This document shows, piece by piece, positions 15,739 to 24,210 of a stretch of 64,000 nucleotides of DNA. The DNA lies in contig NZ_JACYVA010000001.1 in the NCBI RefSeq assembly GCF_014842075.1, forward strand, positions 580,278 to 644,277. The letters are read 5' to 3'. The DNA is from Sphingomonas sp. CFBP 13720 (GTDB lineage Bacteria; Pseudomonadota; Alphaproteobacteria; Sphingomonadales; Sphingomonadaceae). Under the pieces are notes generated by a model, which made no database searches, was not told the DNA's origin, and saw only the letters and a list, made by a program, of their open reading frames with translations. A program made the position numbers and the translations under genes. How positions within the stretch are numbered: position 1 is the first letter of the stretch; each line of letters starts with the position of its first letter.

Positions 15739-18033
15739 TTACAAAGCGGGGGTCAGCCCCTCCGCACGCACCGTCCATCCGCGTTCGGGAAAGCCCGGCG
15801 CATGGCCGCGCGATCCGTCCCATCCGCCCGCCATCATTCCCACCGCCAGCAGCAGCGCGCCGTTCGACGGGAAATAGGTTTCGGCGGCCCGACGATATCC
15901 CGGCCCATCGGGGTTCTGCGCCATCGCGACGCCCCCCGCACCGCCGACCGTCGGCACCAGATCATTGGCATGTTCGTCCAGATGGACGCGCGGCGTCATG
16001 CCGGTCGGGCCCCACTGGTTGTTCTTCAGCGGCGCGAACAGCCAGTCGACCGCCTTGTCGCGTTCGCCCAAACGCGCCGCCGTCATCGCGATCATCGGGA
16101 AATCCCAGCCCCATGTCTGGCGGCGGTCCCATGTCGCTTCCATCGCATCGAACGTCCGCCGCATGGTCGCGGCATCGATCCGCGCGCCGGGGATGAAACC
16201 ATATGCCATCAGGAACGACGGATGATCGCGGTTCTTGCACTCGGGCGCGCTGGCCGTCCCCTTGCACGCCGCCGACGCCGCCGTCCGCCAGAACCCGGTC
16301 GCCGATTCGGTCGGCAGATACAGTCCGGCTTCGATTGCAGGCGGTGCGATACGGGCCAGCGCACGGTCCCATTCGGGCTTGCGCGGCTGTCCCTGCCGCT
16401 CGCGCCATGCCTGCGCCGTCTGCAATCCCCAGCGGAAATATTCGACTTCGAACGTCGGGTTGCGCGTGGTCAGCGGGTCGTAATTCTCCTGCGCCGGGAT
16501 CAGCGGCGGCCCGAGGTCCAGCCGCCCGCCCGCGTCCAGCGGCCAGCTTGCCAGCAGGTCGGCGGTCGCCTCCACCACCTCGCCATAGCGTGCGAGCAGG
16601 GCAGGATCGCGCCGCGCCCGCCACAGCATCTCGCCCAGCAGGATCGGATGCGGCTGTTGCCACATCAGGAACGGGGAGACGAGGCTGGGGCTGTTGCGCC
16701 CTTCCGGGCCGACCATCTTGGGCCACCATGCGCCCCGGACCTTGTGGCGCGCCGCTTCCGCCCGCGCCTTCGGCAGATGCGCGACATACCATGGCATGCT
16801 CCGCTCCAGCAGCGCGGGCCGCCCCCACATCGCCTGCCACGCGGCGTGCCACGGATGCATCTCAAGGTGGAACTTGCCGTACCAGCTGTTGGAGAACAGC
16901 CCTTCCTCCTGCGGGGGCAGCGATCCCGCGCCGTTGATCGCGGAGAGATATTGCGACAGGACCACCCGGCGCTCCAGCTCGCGTGCGCGCGGATCGGTGC
17001 TGCCGGTAAAATCCACCGCCGCGCCATCGGTCCAGAAATGCTGCCAGTGCGCCGCCGCCGCCGCGATCGTCTTGGGTACGTCCGGGTCCGCCCCGCGCGG
17101 CGCGTTCGCATCGAACCGCACCGTGAAGCGCAGCCGGTCGCCATTGCCGCCGCCGGCGATGCGCAGCGCCGCGCCGTCGCCCGGCGTCACCCGCCCGTCG
17201 CTGACCACCCGCGATCGATAGCGGGTCGCGTCCAGCGTCCGTTCGACCTGCACCGACCGGGCATCGCGCGCCACGACGCGCATCGTTTCCGACGCGCGCG
17301 GACGCCAGCCCGACGGATCGGGATTGATCGCCGGATCGACACCGGGATAGCGCACCGACGCGCCCAGCCCGCCCGACGCGACCAGCGGCGAGCGGATCTC
17401 GACCGCGATCAGATCGGCGGTCGGATGCACCGCCGTCGTCACCGTCACCGGTTGTCCGTTCAGGCGGAAACTGCTGGTCAGCTGCCCCCGCCACAGGTCC
17501 AGCGACTGCCGGGTATCGGTGACCTGCGCGAAGTCGGGTGCCATGCCGTTCAGCGTCAGCGCGATACGGCCCAGCGAGATGCGATGCGGATTGGCGCGCA
17601 GCCACGTATAGGCCGGATTGGCGTCACCATCGGCCCAACTGCGCATCCATGCATAGGGCTGCTCCCCCCGCCCGCGCACCGGCACTATCCGCAACCCGTC
17701 GCGCTCGACATGGCCCTTGGGGTTGGGAAAGCTGTGCCACGACCATTGCGCCATGGTCAGCAGCGGGGCGAGTTCGGAATATTGCTGCGGAAACGTCTGC
17801 AACCCGGTGATGTCGGCGGTGAAGCCCAACTGTCCGTTCCCGATCATCGCCGGTGCATGGCGGTCGATCCGCGACTGCACCACCGCATGCCGCGCGACCA
17901 GCGCCTTCCGGTCGATCTTCTTCGGCGTGGCCAGCGCACTTTGGCCCGGAACGGCTGGAAACAGCACGATCCCGCCCGCGATTATCGTGCGAATCCAGTG
18001 GCCTGACGCCATCCTCTGCCTGCCGCGTTGCAT
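15739..18033 (-). CDS. six-hairpin glycosidase-like enzyme, family unassigned
   Basis: A 764-residue exported protein. A signal peptide (WIRTIIAGGIVLFPAVPGQ, ending in ALA) is followed by an N-terminal beta-sandwich (about 40-340) and an (alpha/alpha)6 domain (about 350-740). Conserved-looking blocks are PAMIGNGQLGFTADITGLQT, FSNSWYGKFHLEMHPWH (Glu391 a candidate acid), WYVAHLPKARAEAARH, IPAQENYDPLTTRNPTFEVE and WGWDFPMIAMTAARLG. The layout recalls GH65/GH95-like hydrolases, but I cannot name a family. The position between PL22 and the regulator, with both operators upstream, argues for a role on pectin side chains or decorated oligogalacturonides. Start at 18033 is set by GGAG seven bases upstream. 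Confidence 0.72.
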   Translation of the reverse strand: MQRGRQRMASGHWIRTIIAGGIVLFPAVPGQSALATPKKIDRKALVARHAVVQSRIDRHAPAMIGNGQLGFTADITGLQTFPQQYSELAPLLTMAQWSWHSFPNPKGHVERDGLRIVPVRGRGEQPYAWMRSWADGDANPAYTWLRANPHRISLGRIALTLNGMAPDFAQVTDTRQSLDLWRGQLTSSFRLNGQPVTVTTAVHPTADLIAVEIRSPLVASGGLGASVRYPGVDPAINPDPSGWRPRASETMRVVARDARSVQVERTLDATRYRSRVVSDGRVTPGDGAALRIAGGGNGDRLRFTVRFDANAPRGADPDVPKTIAAAAAHWQHFWTDGAAVDFTGSTDPRARELERRVVLSQYLSAINGAGSLPPQEEGLFSNSWYGKFHLEMHPWHAAWQAMWGRPALLERSMPWYVAHLPKARAEAARHKVRGAWWPKMVGPEGRNSPSLVSPFLMWQQPHPILLGEMLWRARRDPALLARYGEVVEATADLLASWPLDAGGRLDLGPPLIPAQENYDPLTTRNPTFEVEYFRWGLQTAQAWRERQGQPRKPEWDRALARIAPPAIEAGLYLPTESATGFWRTAASAACKGTASAPECKNRDHPSFLMAYGFIPGARIDAATMRRTFDAMEATWDRRQTWGWDFPMIAMTAARLGERDKAVDWLFAPLKNNQWGPTGMTPRVHLDEHANDLVPTVGGAGGVAMAQNPDGPGYRRAAETYFPSNGALLLAVGMMAGGWDGSRGHAPGFPERGWTVRAEGLTPAL

Positions 18034-18074
18034 CTGCGTCTCCGTCTGGTCGGGCGCCATTCGGGTAATCGGGC

Positions 18075-18090
18075 TTGCTACCGGTGTCAA
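18075..18090. promoter_or_regulatory. ACCGGT-centred palindrome, copy C
   Basis: TTGCTACCGGTGTCAA, with perfect TTG/CAA ends. It is about 50 bases upstream of the six-hairpin gene start and lies in the region that also precedes gntR. Confidence 0.58.
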
Positions 18091-18103
18091 ACTCAACCAT
18101 GAA

Positions 18104-18116
18104 TCTGTCATACAAC
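18104..18116. promoter_or_regulatory. GntR-type operator, copy C (degenerate)
   Basis: On the minus strand GTTG-TATGA-CAGA, matching GTTG-N5-CAAC except at two end positions. It sits 77 bases upstream of the six-hairpin gene and 93 bases upstream of the regulator gene, so it may serve autoregulation. Confidence 0.45.
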
Positions 18117-18208
18117 AATCGGATCGAAGCAGTACGGTCGGCCTTGCGCGCACCCCCTGCAATCGGTTTGATGACGGCCCGTCGCGGGCGTCGGGGGGAG
18201 TACGGAAC

Positions 18209-18925
18209 GTGAGCTTGCTGAAAGAAACCAAGGCCGAGTCGCTGGCCGACGCACTGGTCCAACGCTTCGAACGCCAGATCCTGAACGGCGACCTGAAACC
18301 CGGCGCACGCTTCCCGACCGAAAAGACTATCACGGAGGATTTCGCCGTCAGCCGCACCGTGGTGCGCGAAGCGTTCGCGCGGCTGGCGGCACGCGGGTTG
18401 CTGACGTCCCGGCGCGGATCAGGCGCCTATGTCGCCGAAACCGCCCGTTATCGCGCGTTCCAGATCACCGCTGACGAGATGCGCGAGATCGACGACGTGC
18501 TCAAGCTGCTGGAAATGCGGATCGCGCTGGAGGGGGAAATGGCGACGCTGGCCGCCGAACGCCGTACCGCCGCCGATCTGGCAGCGATGCGCGACGCGCT
18601 AGCCGCGATGTCGGAAAGCGAGGATATGGACGCATCGGTCGCCGCCGACGCCCGGTTCCACGGGGCGATCGCGCACGCCACGCGCAACAGCTATTACGTA
18701 CGGATTACCGAGTTTCTCGGCGTCCGCTTCGTCCCCTCGCGCAAACTATATCTGGGGACGAACGACGAGGACGCGCATCGCGCCTATGCCGCGATGATCA
18801 ACCGCGACCACGAAGCGATCCTCGACGCGATCGCCGCGCAGGACGCGCAAGGCGCGCGTGAGGCGGCACGGCGGCATATGGAAAAAAGCTATCAGCGGTA
18901 CGAGGCACTGCGCCACGCGCCATGA
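18209..18925 (+). CDS. GntR-family regulator with FCD domain (uronate/pectin locus)
   Basis: A 238-residue transcription factor. The N-terminal winged helix (about 8-75) reads SLADALVQRFERQILNGDLK, PGARFPTEKTITEDFAVSRT and VVREAFARLAARGLLTSRRG, typical of the FadR/UxuR type. Residues 90-230 form the all-helical FCD ligand domain with the metal/ligand residues of DARFHGAIAHATRN and INRDHEAILDAI. FCD regulators of this type usually bind uronates or related acids. Start GTG 18209 is chosen because of the strong GGGGGAG at 18194-18200; the long upstream open frame has no similarity. It is divergent from the six-hairpin/PL22 operon and is the best candidate to bind the GTTG-N5-CAAC sites. Confidence 0.9.
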   Translation: MSLLKETKAESLADALVQRFERQILNGDLKPGARFPTEKTITEDFAVSRTVVREAFARLAARGLLTSRRGSGAYVAETARYRAFQITADEMREIDDVLKLLEMRIALEGEMATLAAERRTAADLAAMRDALAAMSESEDMDASVAADARFHGAIAHATRNSYYVRITEFLGVRFVPSRKLYLGTNDEDAHRAYAAMINRDHEAILDAIAAQDAQGAREAARRHMEKSYQRYEALRHAP

Positions 18926-18952
18926 CGACGCGCGCGCAGAGTCTCGATTTGC

Positions 18953-19996
18953 TTACCGCAACGGACCGTTCGCCACCGGCGGATCGAATTGCGGCACCCC
19001 GGCGGCATTGTACCGGATCGGCTGGACCCGCGTGTGGCGGTTGGGGTCGAGCAGCGGATCGCCGTTGATCTTCTCATAGTCGCGCGCGTGGAACACCAGC
19101 ATGTCGCGCCCGCGCTCGTCGACCGTGAAGCTGTTGTGGCCCGGTCCGAAGATCTTGTGTTCGGCCGACGTCTTCATCACGGGCACCGGCGATTTGGTCC
19201 ACGCCGCCGGGTCCATGATATCGGCGTCGTCGCGCGCGATCAGCATGCCGAGGCAATAGCGCGCGTCGGTCGCGCTGGCCGAATAGGTCAGGAACAGCCG
19301 GCCGTTGCGCGCCAGCAGCGCGGGCGCTTCCGCCACCTTGTATCCCCGGATTTCCCACGGCAACGTCGGGACGGTCAGCCGCGTCGGTTTCGCCGCCAGC
19401 GTCAGCGGGGTGGCGAGCGGAGCCAGATACAGGTTCGAATTGGTCTCGATTCCCGGTTCGCGCTGCGCCCACGACAGATAGCGCGTGCCGCGATGCACGA
19501 AGCTGGTCGAATCGAGGTTGAAGCTGTCCCATGGCAACTGCAACTGCCCCAGCACCGACCATGTGCCGGTCATCGGATCGGGGCCGTCGCACGTGATCGC
19601 ATAGGTGCGGATGCGGAACACGTCCTCCCCGCCGCCGCTGGGTCCGGCGGCGAAATACATGATCCACTTGCCGTCGATCCAGTGAAGTTCGGGTGCCCAC
19701 AGGAACCCCGACATCGGCCCCGACGCCGGATGCCGCCACAACACCGCCTCGCGTGCGGTCGACAGCCCGGCGATGGTCCGTGAACGACGCAGCACCAGCC
19801 GGTCATATTCGGGCACCGACCCGGTCAGATAATACCAGCCGTCGGTATGGCGGAACACCTGCGCATCGGCGCGCTGCCGGACCAGCGGATTGACGATGGC
19901 CGCGCTCGAGCCGCGCCGCCGCTGCGCCAACGCAGGGGTGGCGGCGACGGCGGCGGCACCGGCAATGAACAGGCGGCGAGAGAGGATATCGGTCAT
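18953..19996 (-). CDS. GH43 exo-arabinofuranosidase-like enzyme
   Basis: A 347-residue five-bladed beta-propeller hydrolase. A Tat-like export signal (LSRRLFIAGAAAVAATPALA) is followed by ADAQVFRHTDGWYYLTGSVP (Asp44 the base), YDRLVLRRSRTIAGL, FLWAPELHWIDGKWIMYFAAG, SFNLDSTSFVHRG with the pKa-modulating Asp, and KVAEAPALLARNG with the catalytic Glu. The pattern is close to the GH43_26 exo-1,5-alpha-L-arabinofuranosidases; the subfamily is my best guess. It releases arabinose from arabinan side chains of pectin. It follows the endo-arabinanase gene by 11 bases. Confidence 0.88.
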   Translation of the reverse strand: MTDILSRRLFIAGAAAVAATPALAQRRRGSSAAIVNPLVRQRADAQVFRHTDGWYYLTGSVPEYDRLVLRRSRTIAGLSTAREAVLWRHPASGPMSGFLWAPELHWIDGKWIMYFAAGPSGGGEDVFRIRTYAITCDGPDPMTGTWSVLGQLQLPWDSFNLDSTSFVHRGTRYLSWAQREPGIETNSNLYLAPLATPLTLAAKPTRLTVPTLPWEIRGYKVAEAPALLARNGRLFLTYSASATDARYCLGMLIARDDADIMDPAAWTKSPVPVMKTSAEHKIFGPGHNSFTVDERGRDMLVFHARDYEKINGDPLLDPNRHTRVQPIRYNAAGVPQFDPPVANGPLR

Positions 19997-20007
19997 GTTT
20001 TCAATCC

Positions 20008-21099
20008 TTACTGTGGCACCGGCCAGCCGTCGGCATCCCATGTCAGCCGCTGGATCTGAAGGGTCGGCGCGCCGTTCCGCTGCGTGTCATAGGCGTGATA
20101 GACGATATGATCGCCGGCGGTATCCTGAAGGATCGCGACATGCCCGCGCCCGACATAGCGCGCGCCGGTTCCCTGCGCCGATGCCAGCACCGCCGATCCG
20201 CCGCCGTCGAGCATCGATCGGCCGGCCTTGTCCAGATACGGCCCGGTCACGGTGCGCGACCGGCCGACGACGGTGTTGTACGTGCTGTTCGCACCCTGAC
20301 AGCAACTGTCGAACGATGCGAACAGGTAATAATAGTCGCCGTGCCGCACCACGAACGGTGCCTCGACCGCGCCCGGCGCGGGACGCGTCGCCAGCGAATG
20401 GATCGTCGGTTCGCTGGCCAGCCGCAGACCGGTGGCAGGGTCCAGCCGGATCAGCTTGATCCCTGCGAAGAAGCTGCCGAACGCCATCCATTCGCGGCCC
20501 TCTGCATCGGTGAACACCGCCGGATCGATCGCGTTGAACGTGTCGGCGCTGGTCGACTGGATCACCGCGCCCTTGTCGGTCCAGCCCGCAGCAGGCGAAT
20601 TGAGGCTGAGCGCGCTGTTGGTGGTCAGCCCGATCGCCGACCGGTTGCTGCCGAACGTCGATACCGAATAATAGAGGCGGTATTCGCTGCCGCGCTTGAC
20701 GATATCGGGCGCCCAGATGCCGCTGGTGCCGGGGACGGCGGTCGTCGCCCATGCCGGCAGCGCGGTATAGGCTGGCCCACGGAACGTCCACGCGGTCAGA
20801 TCGGTCGAGGTGCGCGTGGCGAGCAGCCCTTCGCGATCCGCGACCGCGCCGGTCGCGAACAGGTAATAGGTATTGCCGTCCTTCAGGATCGCGGGATCGT
20901 GCACCGGCGACGTATCGCCGGTCAGCGCAAGGCCCACCGGGGCGGGTGCGGCCGTCGCGGTGGCGGTCGGCGTGGGGGTCGGCGTCGGCACGGGTGCGGC
21001 GGGCGTCTGGATGTTGCCGCTGGCATCGGCACCCGAAATGCCTTCGCAACCGGTCAGGAGCAGGACGAGGGCGGCAAGCGGAAGCGTGGACCGGATCAT
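20008..21099 (-). CDS. arabinan endo-1,5-alpha-L-arabinosidase (GH43_5-like lipoprotein)
   Basis: A 363-residue surface or periplasmic lipoprotein; lipobox LLTGC (Cys18) and a TP-repeat linker (about 38-50) that would hold the enzyme away from the membrane. The propeller has SPVHDPAILKDGNTYYLFAT (Asp68), NAIDPAVFTD (Asp192) and GAVEAPFVVRHGDYYYLFAS (Glu247), the GH43 triad, with GIWAPDIVKR and FDSCCQGANSTYN as in endo-arabinanases. Start at 21099 follows GGAGAG. It lies 43 bases after the receptor gene, in one operon with receptor and exo-enzyme; it makes arabino-oligosaccharides that the receptor would import. Confidence 0.92.
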   Translation of the reverse strand: MIRSTLPLAALVLLLTGCEGISGADASGNIQTPAAPVPTPTPTPTATATAAPAPVGLALTGDTSPVHDPAILKDGNTYYLFATGAVADREGLLATRTSTDLTAWTFRGPAYTALPAWATTAVPGTSGIWAPDIVKRGSEYRLYYSVSTFGSNRSAIGLTTNSALSLNSPAAGWTDKGAVIQSTSADTFNAIDPAVFTDAEGREWMAFGSFFAGIKLIRLDPATGLRLASEPTIHSLATRPAPGAVEAPFVVRHGDYYYLFASFDSCCQGANSTYNTVVGRSRTVTGPYLDKAGRSMLDGGGSAVLASAQGTGARYVGRGHVAILQDTAGDHIVYHAYDTQRNGAPTLQIQRLTWDADGWPVPQ

Positions 21100-21142
21100 G
21101 GGGTCTCTCCGAAGAAATGGGGGTTCGCGAGCGGCGCGTCGA

Positions 21143-24022
21143 TCAGTCGAGCGAGAAGCGCAGGCCGACCGCGAAGGTCCGCGACAGCAGCGTGGTGCCG
21201 AGGTTGAACTGGTCGGCGTTGCCCGCATCCTCGAACCGGTAGTAATTCTGCTGCGTCCGGTTGGTCAGGTTCACCGCGTCCAGCGTCAGCCCCAGCCGGT
21301 CGGTGATGCCGTAGGTCAGCTGGAAATCGAGGCTGCTTTCGGGCCGACGCCACACGCCGATCGGATTGGCGAACAGCCGCGCCTCGTTATTGGCAAGGAA
21401 CTCCTTGCGCCACACATAGGACAGCCGGGCACCCAGCCCGCCGCGCTCATAGGCCAGCGTGGCGTTGTACGACAGGTCGGACACGCCGAAGAACGCCGAT
21501 TCGGTCTCGCCCGTCACGACGCCGGCGGCATCGGTCAACGGAATGTTCTGCTTGGAATCGAGCAGCGTCAGGCTGCCCTGCACGCCCAGCCCGTCGAGGA
21601 ACGACGGCAGATAGGTCGGGAAGTAGGTCAGCCCCAGTTCGATGCCCTTCAGCACGCCGTTCGACGCGTTTTCGGGGCGGGTGACGGCAAAGACGTTCGT
21701 GTTCTGTCCGGTGTTCGGGATCGTCAGCACCGATGTCAGCGGCACGACCAGCCCGTCGATCTCGCGCCGGAAGACCGTGCCATAGATCGCGCTGTTGCGG
21801 TCGAAATACCATTCGGCCGACAGGTCGTAATTCTTGGCGACGGTCGGCCGCAGGCCGGGGTTGCCCGCGCTGCCCGTGCCACGCCCGATTCCGGTCAGAT
21901 CGCCCGCAAGGTTGAAATTGGGGTTCAGATCGGCAAATCCCGGCCGACGCAGCGTTTCGCCGTAATTGAACCGCACCCGGAAATCGCTCGTCACGTCGTA
22001 CCGCAGCGTGACGCTGGGCAGAAAACGCTCGGTGCCTTGCGACGCGCCGGTGACCGCGCCGGTCAGCCGGTCGGTAAAGACCAGATCGGTGTCGACATCG
22101 ACATAGCGCACGCCCGCCTGCACATGGAACGCGCGGCCGAACATGTCGAACTGCCCATCCGCCATCGCATAGGCGGTCATCGATATCTCGTTGATGTCGA
22201 ACACGTCGATCATCGACAACTGATCGGACAGCAGGATGCCGGGGTCGACCGATCCGCGGTACAGCTGCCGGATCGCATCGGCGTTTTCGTAAATATACTG
22301 ACCGCTGGGGACCAGCCACGAGGTCGGCACGCTGGCGCGCCCGTCGAAGAAGTCGCTGTTGGTCAGTTGCAGCCCGGGGTCGAGCGTCGAGAATTTGCGG
22401 CCCAGACCGGGGGCGTCCTGCGTCCGAACCGAATCCATCGCGTTGCGATTGTCGACGCGGATACCGGCCTTCACCTTGCGCAGGAACCCGTCCTCCCACG
22501 CCTTTTCACCGTCCAGATGCAGCGTCAGCGCATCGCCCTTCGACCGGTTGGCGTTGTCGTAGAATTCGCCGACGTCCCACTGCGCCGGGTCGACCAGCAG
22601 CGCATTATCGTCGAAATTATAGGCCGGGATGCCGTCGCGGGTGTTGAAATCCACGTCGATCCGCCGCGCGACCCGGCTGATCCGCATCGCGAGGAACTGC
22701 GTGTCGAACTGGCTGGTCTGGTACGACAGGTCGGCGACGATCCGGGCACCCTCGCCCACTTCCCAGTTGCCGTTCAGCGCATAGACGAAGCTGTCGGTCT
22801 TCGACCGGGTATAATCGCCGCTGTTGAAGCCGAACACGTCGCCGACCGACCGCGCCTTGATGATGTTGGTGTCGGGAAACAGCTCGATCGTCGATCCGGG
22901 ATTGGTGCCCAGCCCGCCCCACCAGTCGACGAAGCTGAAGAACAGGCTGTTCTGCGTCGTCGACTTGAACTGGTTCCAGAAGAATTCGGCGGTGTAGGTC
23001 GAACTGCTGTTCGGCGACCATTGCACCGCCGCGTTCACCGCCGGGCGCTCGCGCGTGCCGGTCACGTCGGGGCTGAACACCGCGTCGCGCGACAGGTAAT
23101 AGGGCACCTGACGCCCGCCGAGCAGGAAGGTCGATCCGGCGGCGGTCGGCAGACCGCGTTCGGTGCCGGGCTGCCATGCACCGGTTTCGGGGAAGACGCG
23201 CTGCAACGGGGTGAAGCCCGGCGGCGGATTTTCAGTCACGAACGGCACCATCGCGCCCGACGTGACGCTCATGTCGCGATACTTCGTCTTGGCGTAGCTG
23301 CCGCTGACGAGGATGCCGATATCGCCGATCCCGGTTTCCCACCGGTTGCTGATCAGGCCCGACAGGTTGGGATTAAACGTATCCGCCTGTTCGTTATAGA
23401 TTCCGCGCGCGACGCCCGACATCGCGAAGCCGTCGAAATCGAACGGACGCCGGGTGAACACGTCGATCTGTCCCGCAATGCCGGTTTCGATCTGGTCGGC
23501 GGCGCGCGTCTTGTACACGTCGATCCGCTTGACGAGGTTCGCCGGAATGTCGGCCAGCGCGAACGCCTGACCCGACGCGGTGAAGATGTTGCGCCCGTTC
23601 ATCGTGGTCAGCGCATCGGGCAGGCCGCGGATCGAAATGCCCGCCGCTTCGCCGCCCGCGCGGTTGGTCACCTGGATGCCGCTCAGCCGCTGCAACGCCT
23701 CGATCACATTGTTGTCGGGCAGCTTGCCGACATCCTCGGCGACGATCGAGTCGACCACCTGCGTCGCGTTGCGCTTGACGTTCAGCGCGCCGACAATCGA
23801 CGCCCGCACGCCAGTGACGATGATTTCTTCCGCATCGTCCGCCTGCGCCTCGCGCGCCGGGGTGCCGTCCGACGCCTGTTCCGGCGCATCGGTGGGCGTG
23901 CCGAGCGGCGCGCCGATTCCGTCGGGCGTGTTTGCCGGCGGTGCGACCTGCGCGATGGCGGGCGCGCAGCACAACAGCGCGACCGACGATACCGATGCAA
24001 GAATAACGGTCCTGGCGACCAT
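21143..24022 (-). CDS. TonB-dependent receptor, arabinan oligosaccharide uptake (predicted)
   Basis: A 959-residue outer-membrane receptor. After a signal peptide ([23 protein letters not shown]) comes [20 protein letters not shown], the plug with [41 protein letters not shown] and [18 protein letters not shown], and the barrel ending [13 protein letters not shown] (final aromatic within the last three residues). Start at 24022 follows GGGAGAGG. It is the first gene of the arabinan operon. Unlike the receptor at 11358 its promoter has neither of the two pectin-locus palindromes but has its own inverted repeat. Substrate inferred from the two GH43 genes behind it. Confidence 0.9.
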   Translation of the reverse strand: MVARTVILASVSSVALLCCAPAIAQVAPPANTPDGIGAPLGTPTDAPEQASDGTPAREAQADDAEEIIVTGVRASIVGALNVKRNATQVVDSIVAEDVGKLPDNNVIEALQRLSGIQVTNRAGGEAAGISIRGLPDALTTMNGRNIFTASGQAFALADIPANLVKRIDVYKTRAADQIETGIAGQIDVFTRRPFDFDGFAMSGVARGIYNEQADTFNPNLSGLISNRWETGIGDIGILVSGSYAKTKYRDMSVTSGAMVPFVTENPPPGFTPLQRVFPETGAWQPGTERGLPTAAGSTFLLGGRQVPYYLSRDAVFSPDVTGTRERPAVNAAVQWSPNSSSTYTAEFFWNQFKSTTQNSLFFSFVDWWGGLGTNPGSTIELFPDTNIIKARSVGDVFGFNSGDYTRSKTDSFVYALNGNWEVGEGARIVADLSYQTSQFDTQFLAMRISRVARRIDVDFNTRDGIPAYNFDDNALLVDPAQWDVGEFYDNANRSKGDALTLHLDGEKAWEDGFLRKVKAGIRVDNRNAMDSVRTQDAPGLGRKFSTLDPGLQLTNSDFFDGRASVPTSWLVPSGQYIYENADAIRQLYRGSVDPGILLSDQLSMIDVFDINEISMTAYAMADGQFDMFGRAFHVQAGVRYVDVDTDLVFTDRLTGAVTGASQGTERFLPSVTLRYDVTSDFRVRFNYGETLRRPGFADLNPNFNLAGDLTGIGRGTGSAGNPGLRPTVAKNYDLSAEWYFDRNSAIYGTVFRREIDGLVVPLTSVLTIPNTGQNTNVFAVTRPENASNGVLKGIELGLTYFPTYLPSFLDGLGVQGSLTLLDSKQNIPLTDAAGVVTGETESAFFGVSDLSYNATLAYERGGLGARLSYVWRKEFLANNEARLFANPIGVWRRPESSLDFQLTYGITDRLGLTLDAVNLTNRTQQNYYRFEDAGNADQFNLGTTLLSRTFAVGLRFSLD

Positions 24023-24045
24023 ATGCCCTCTCCCTGGACGAACCC

Positions 24046-24073
24046 TTTGTGGATTTCGATATACTCCCACAAA
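24046..24073. promoter_or_regulatory. inverted repeat upstream of the arabinan operon
   Basis: TTTGTGG (24046-24052), 14-bp spacer, CCACAAA (24067-24073), in the 188-bp divergent region between the receptor operon and poxB. Arm length and spacing would fit a dimeric regulator; no regulator gene for it is in the window. Confidence 0.4.
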
Positions 24074-24210
24074 TACACACGGATTGGTGCGAGTACAGCG
24101 AAAAGTACGAGTATTCGATCGCCGGACGACCACGCACGCGATTGCACCCCGATCGTCGCCTTGTGCGTTGCGGCATCGTTCCCCTCAAAATACCGCCGCG
24201 GAGTCGTGCC

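Noticed and set aside
15508..18006. 832-codon plus-strand frame opposite the six-hairpin gene
   Set aside because: Arg/Pro/His-rich shadow; no motif, while the minus strand has a signal peptide and coherent domain structure.
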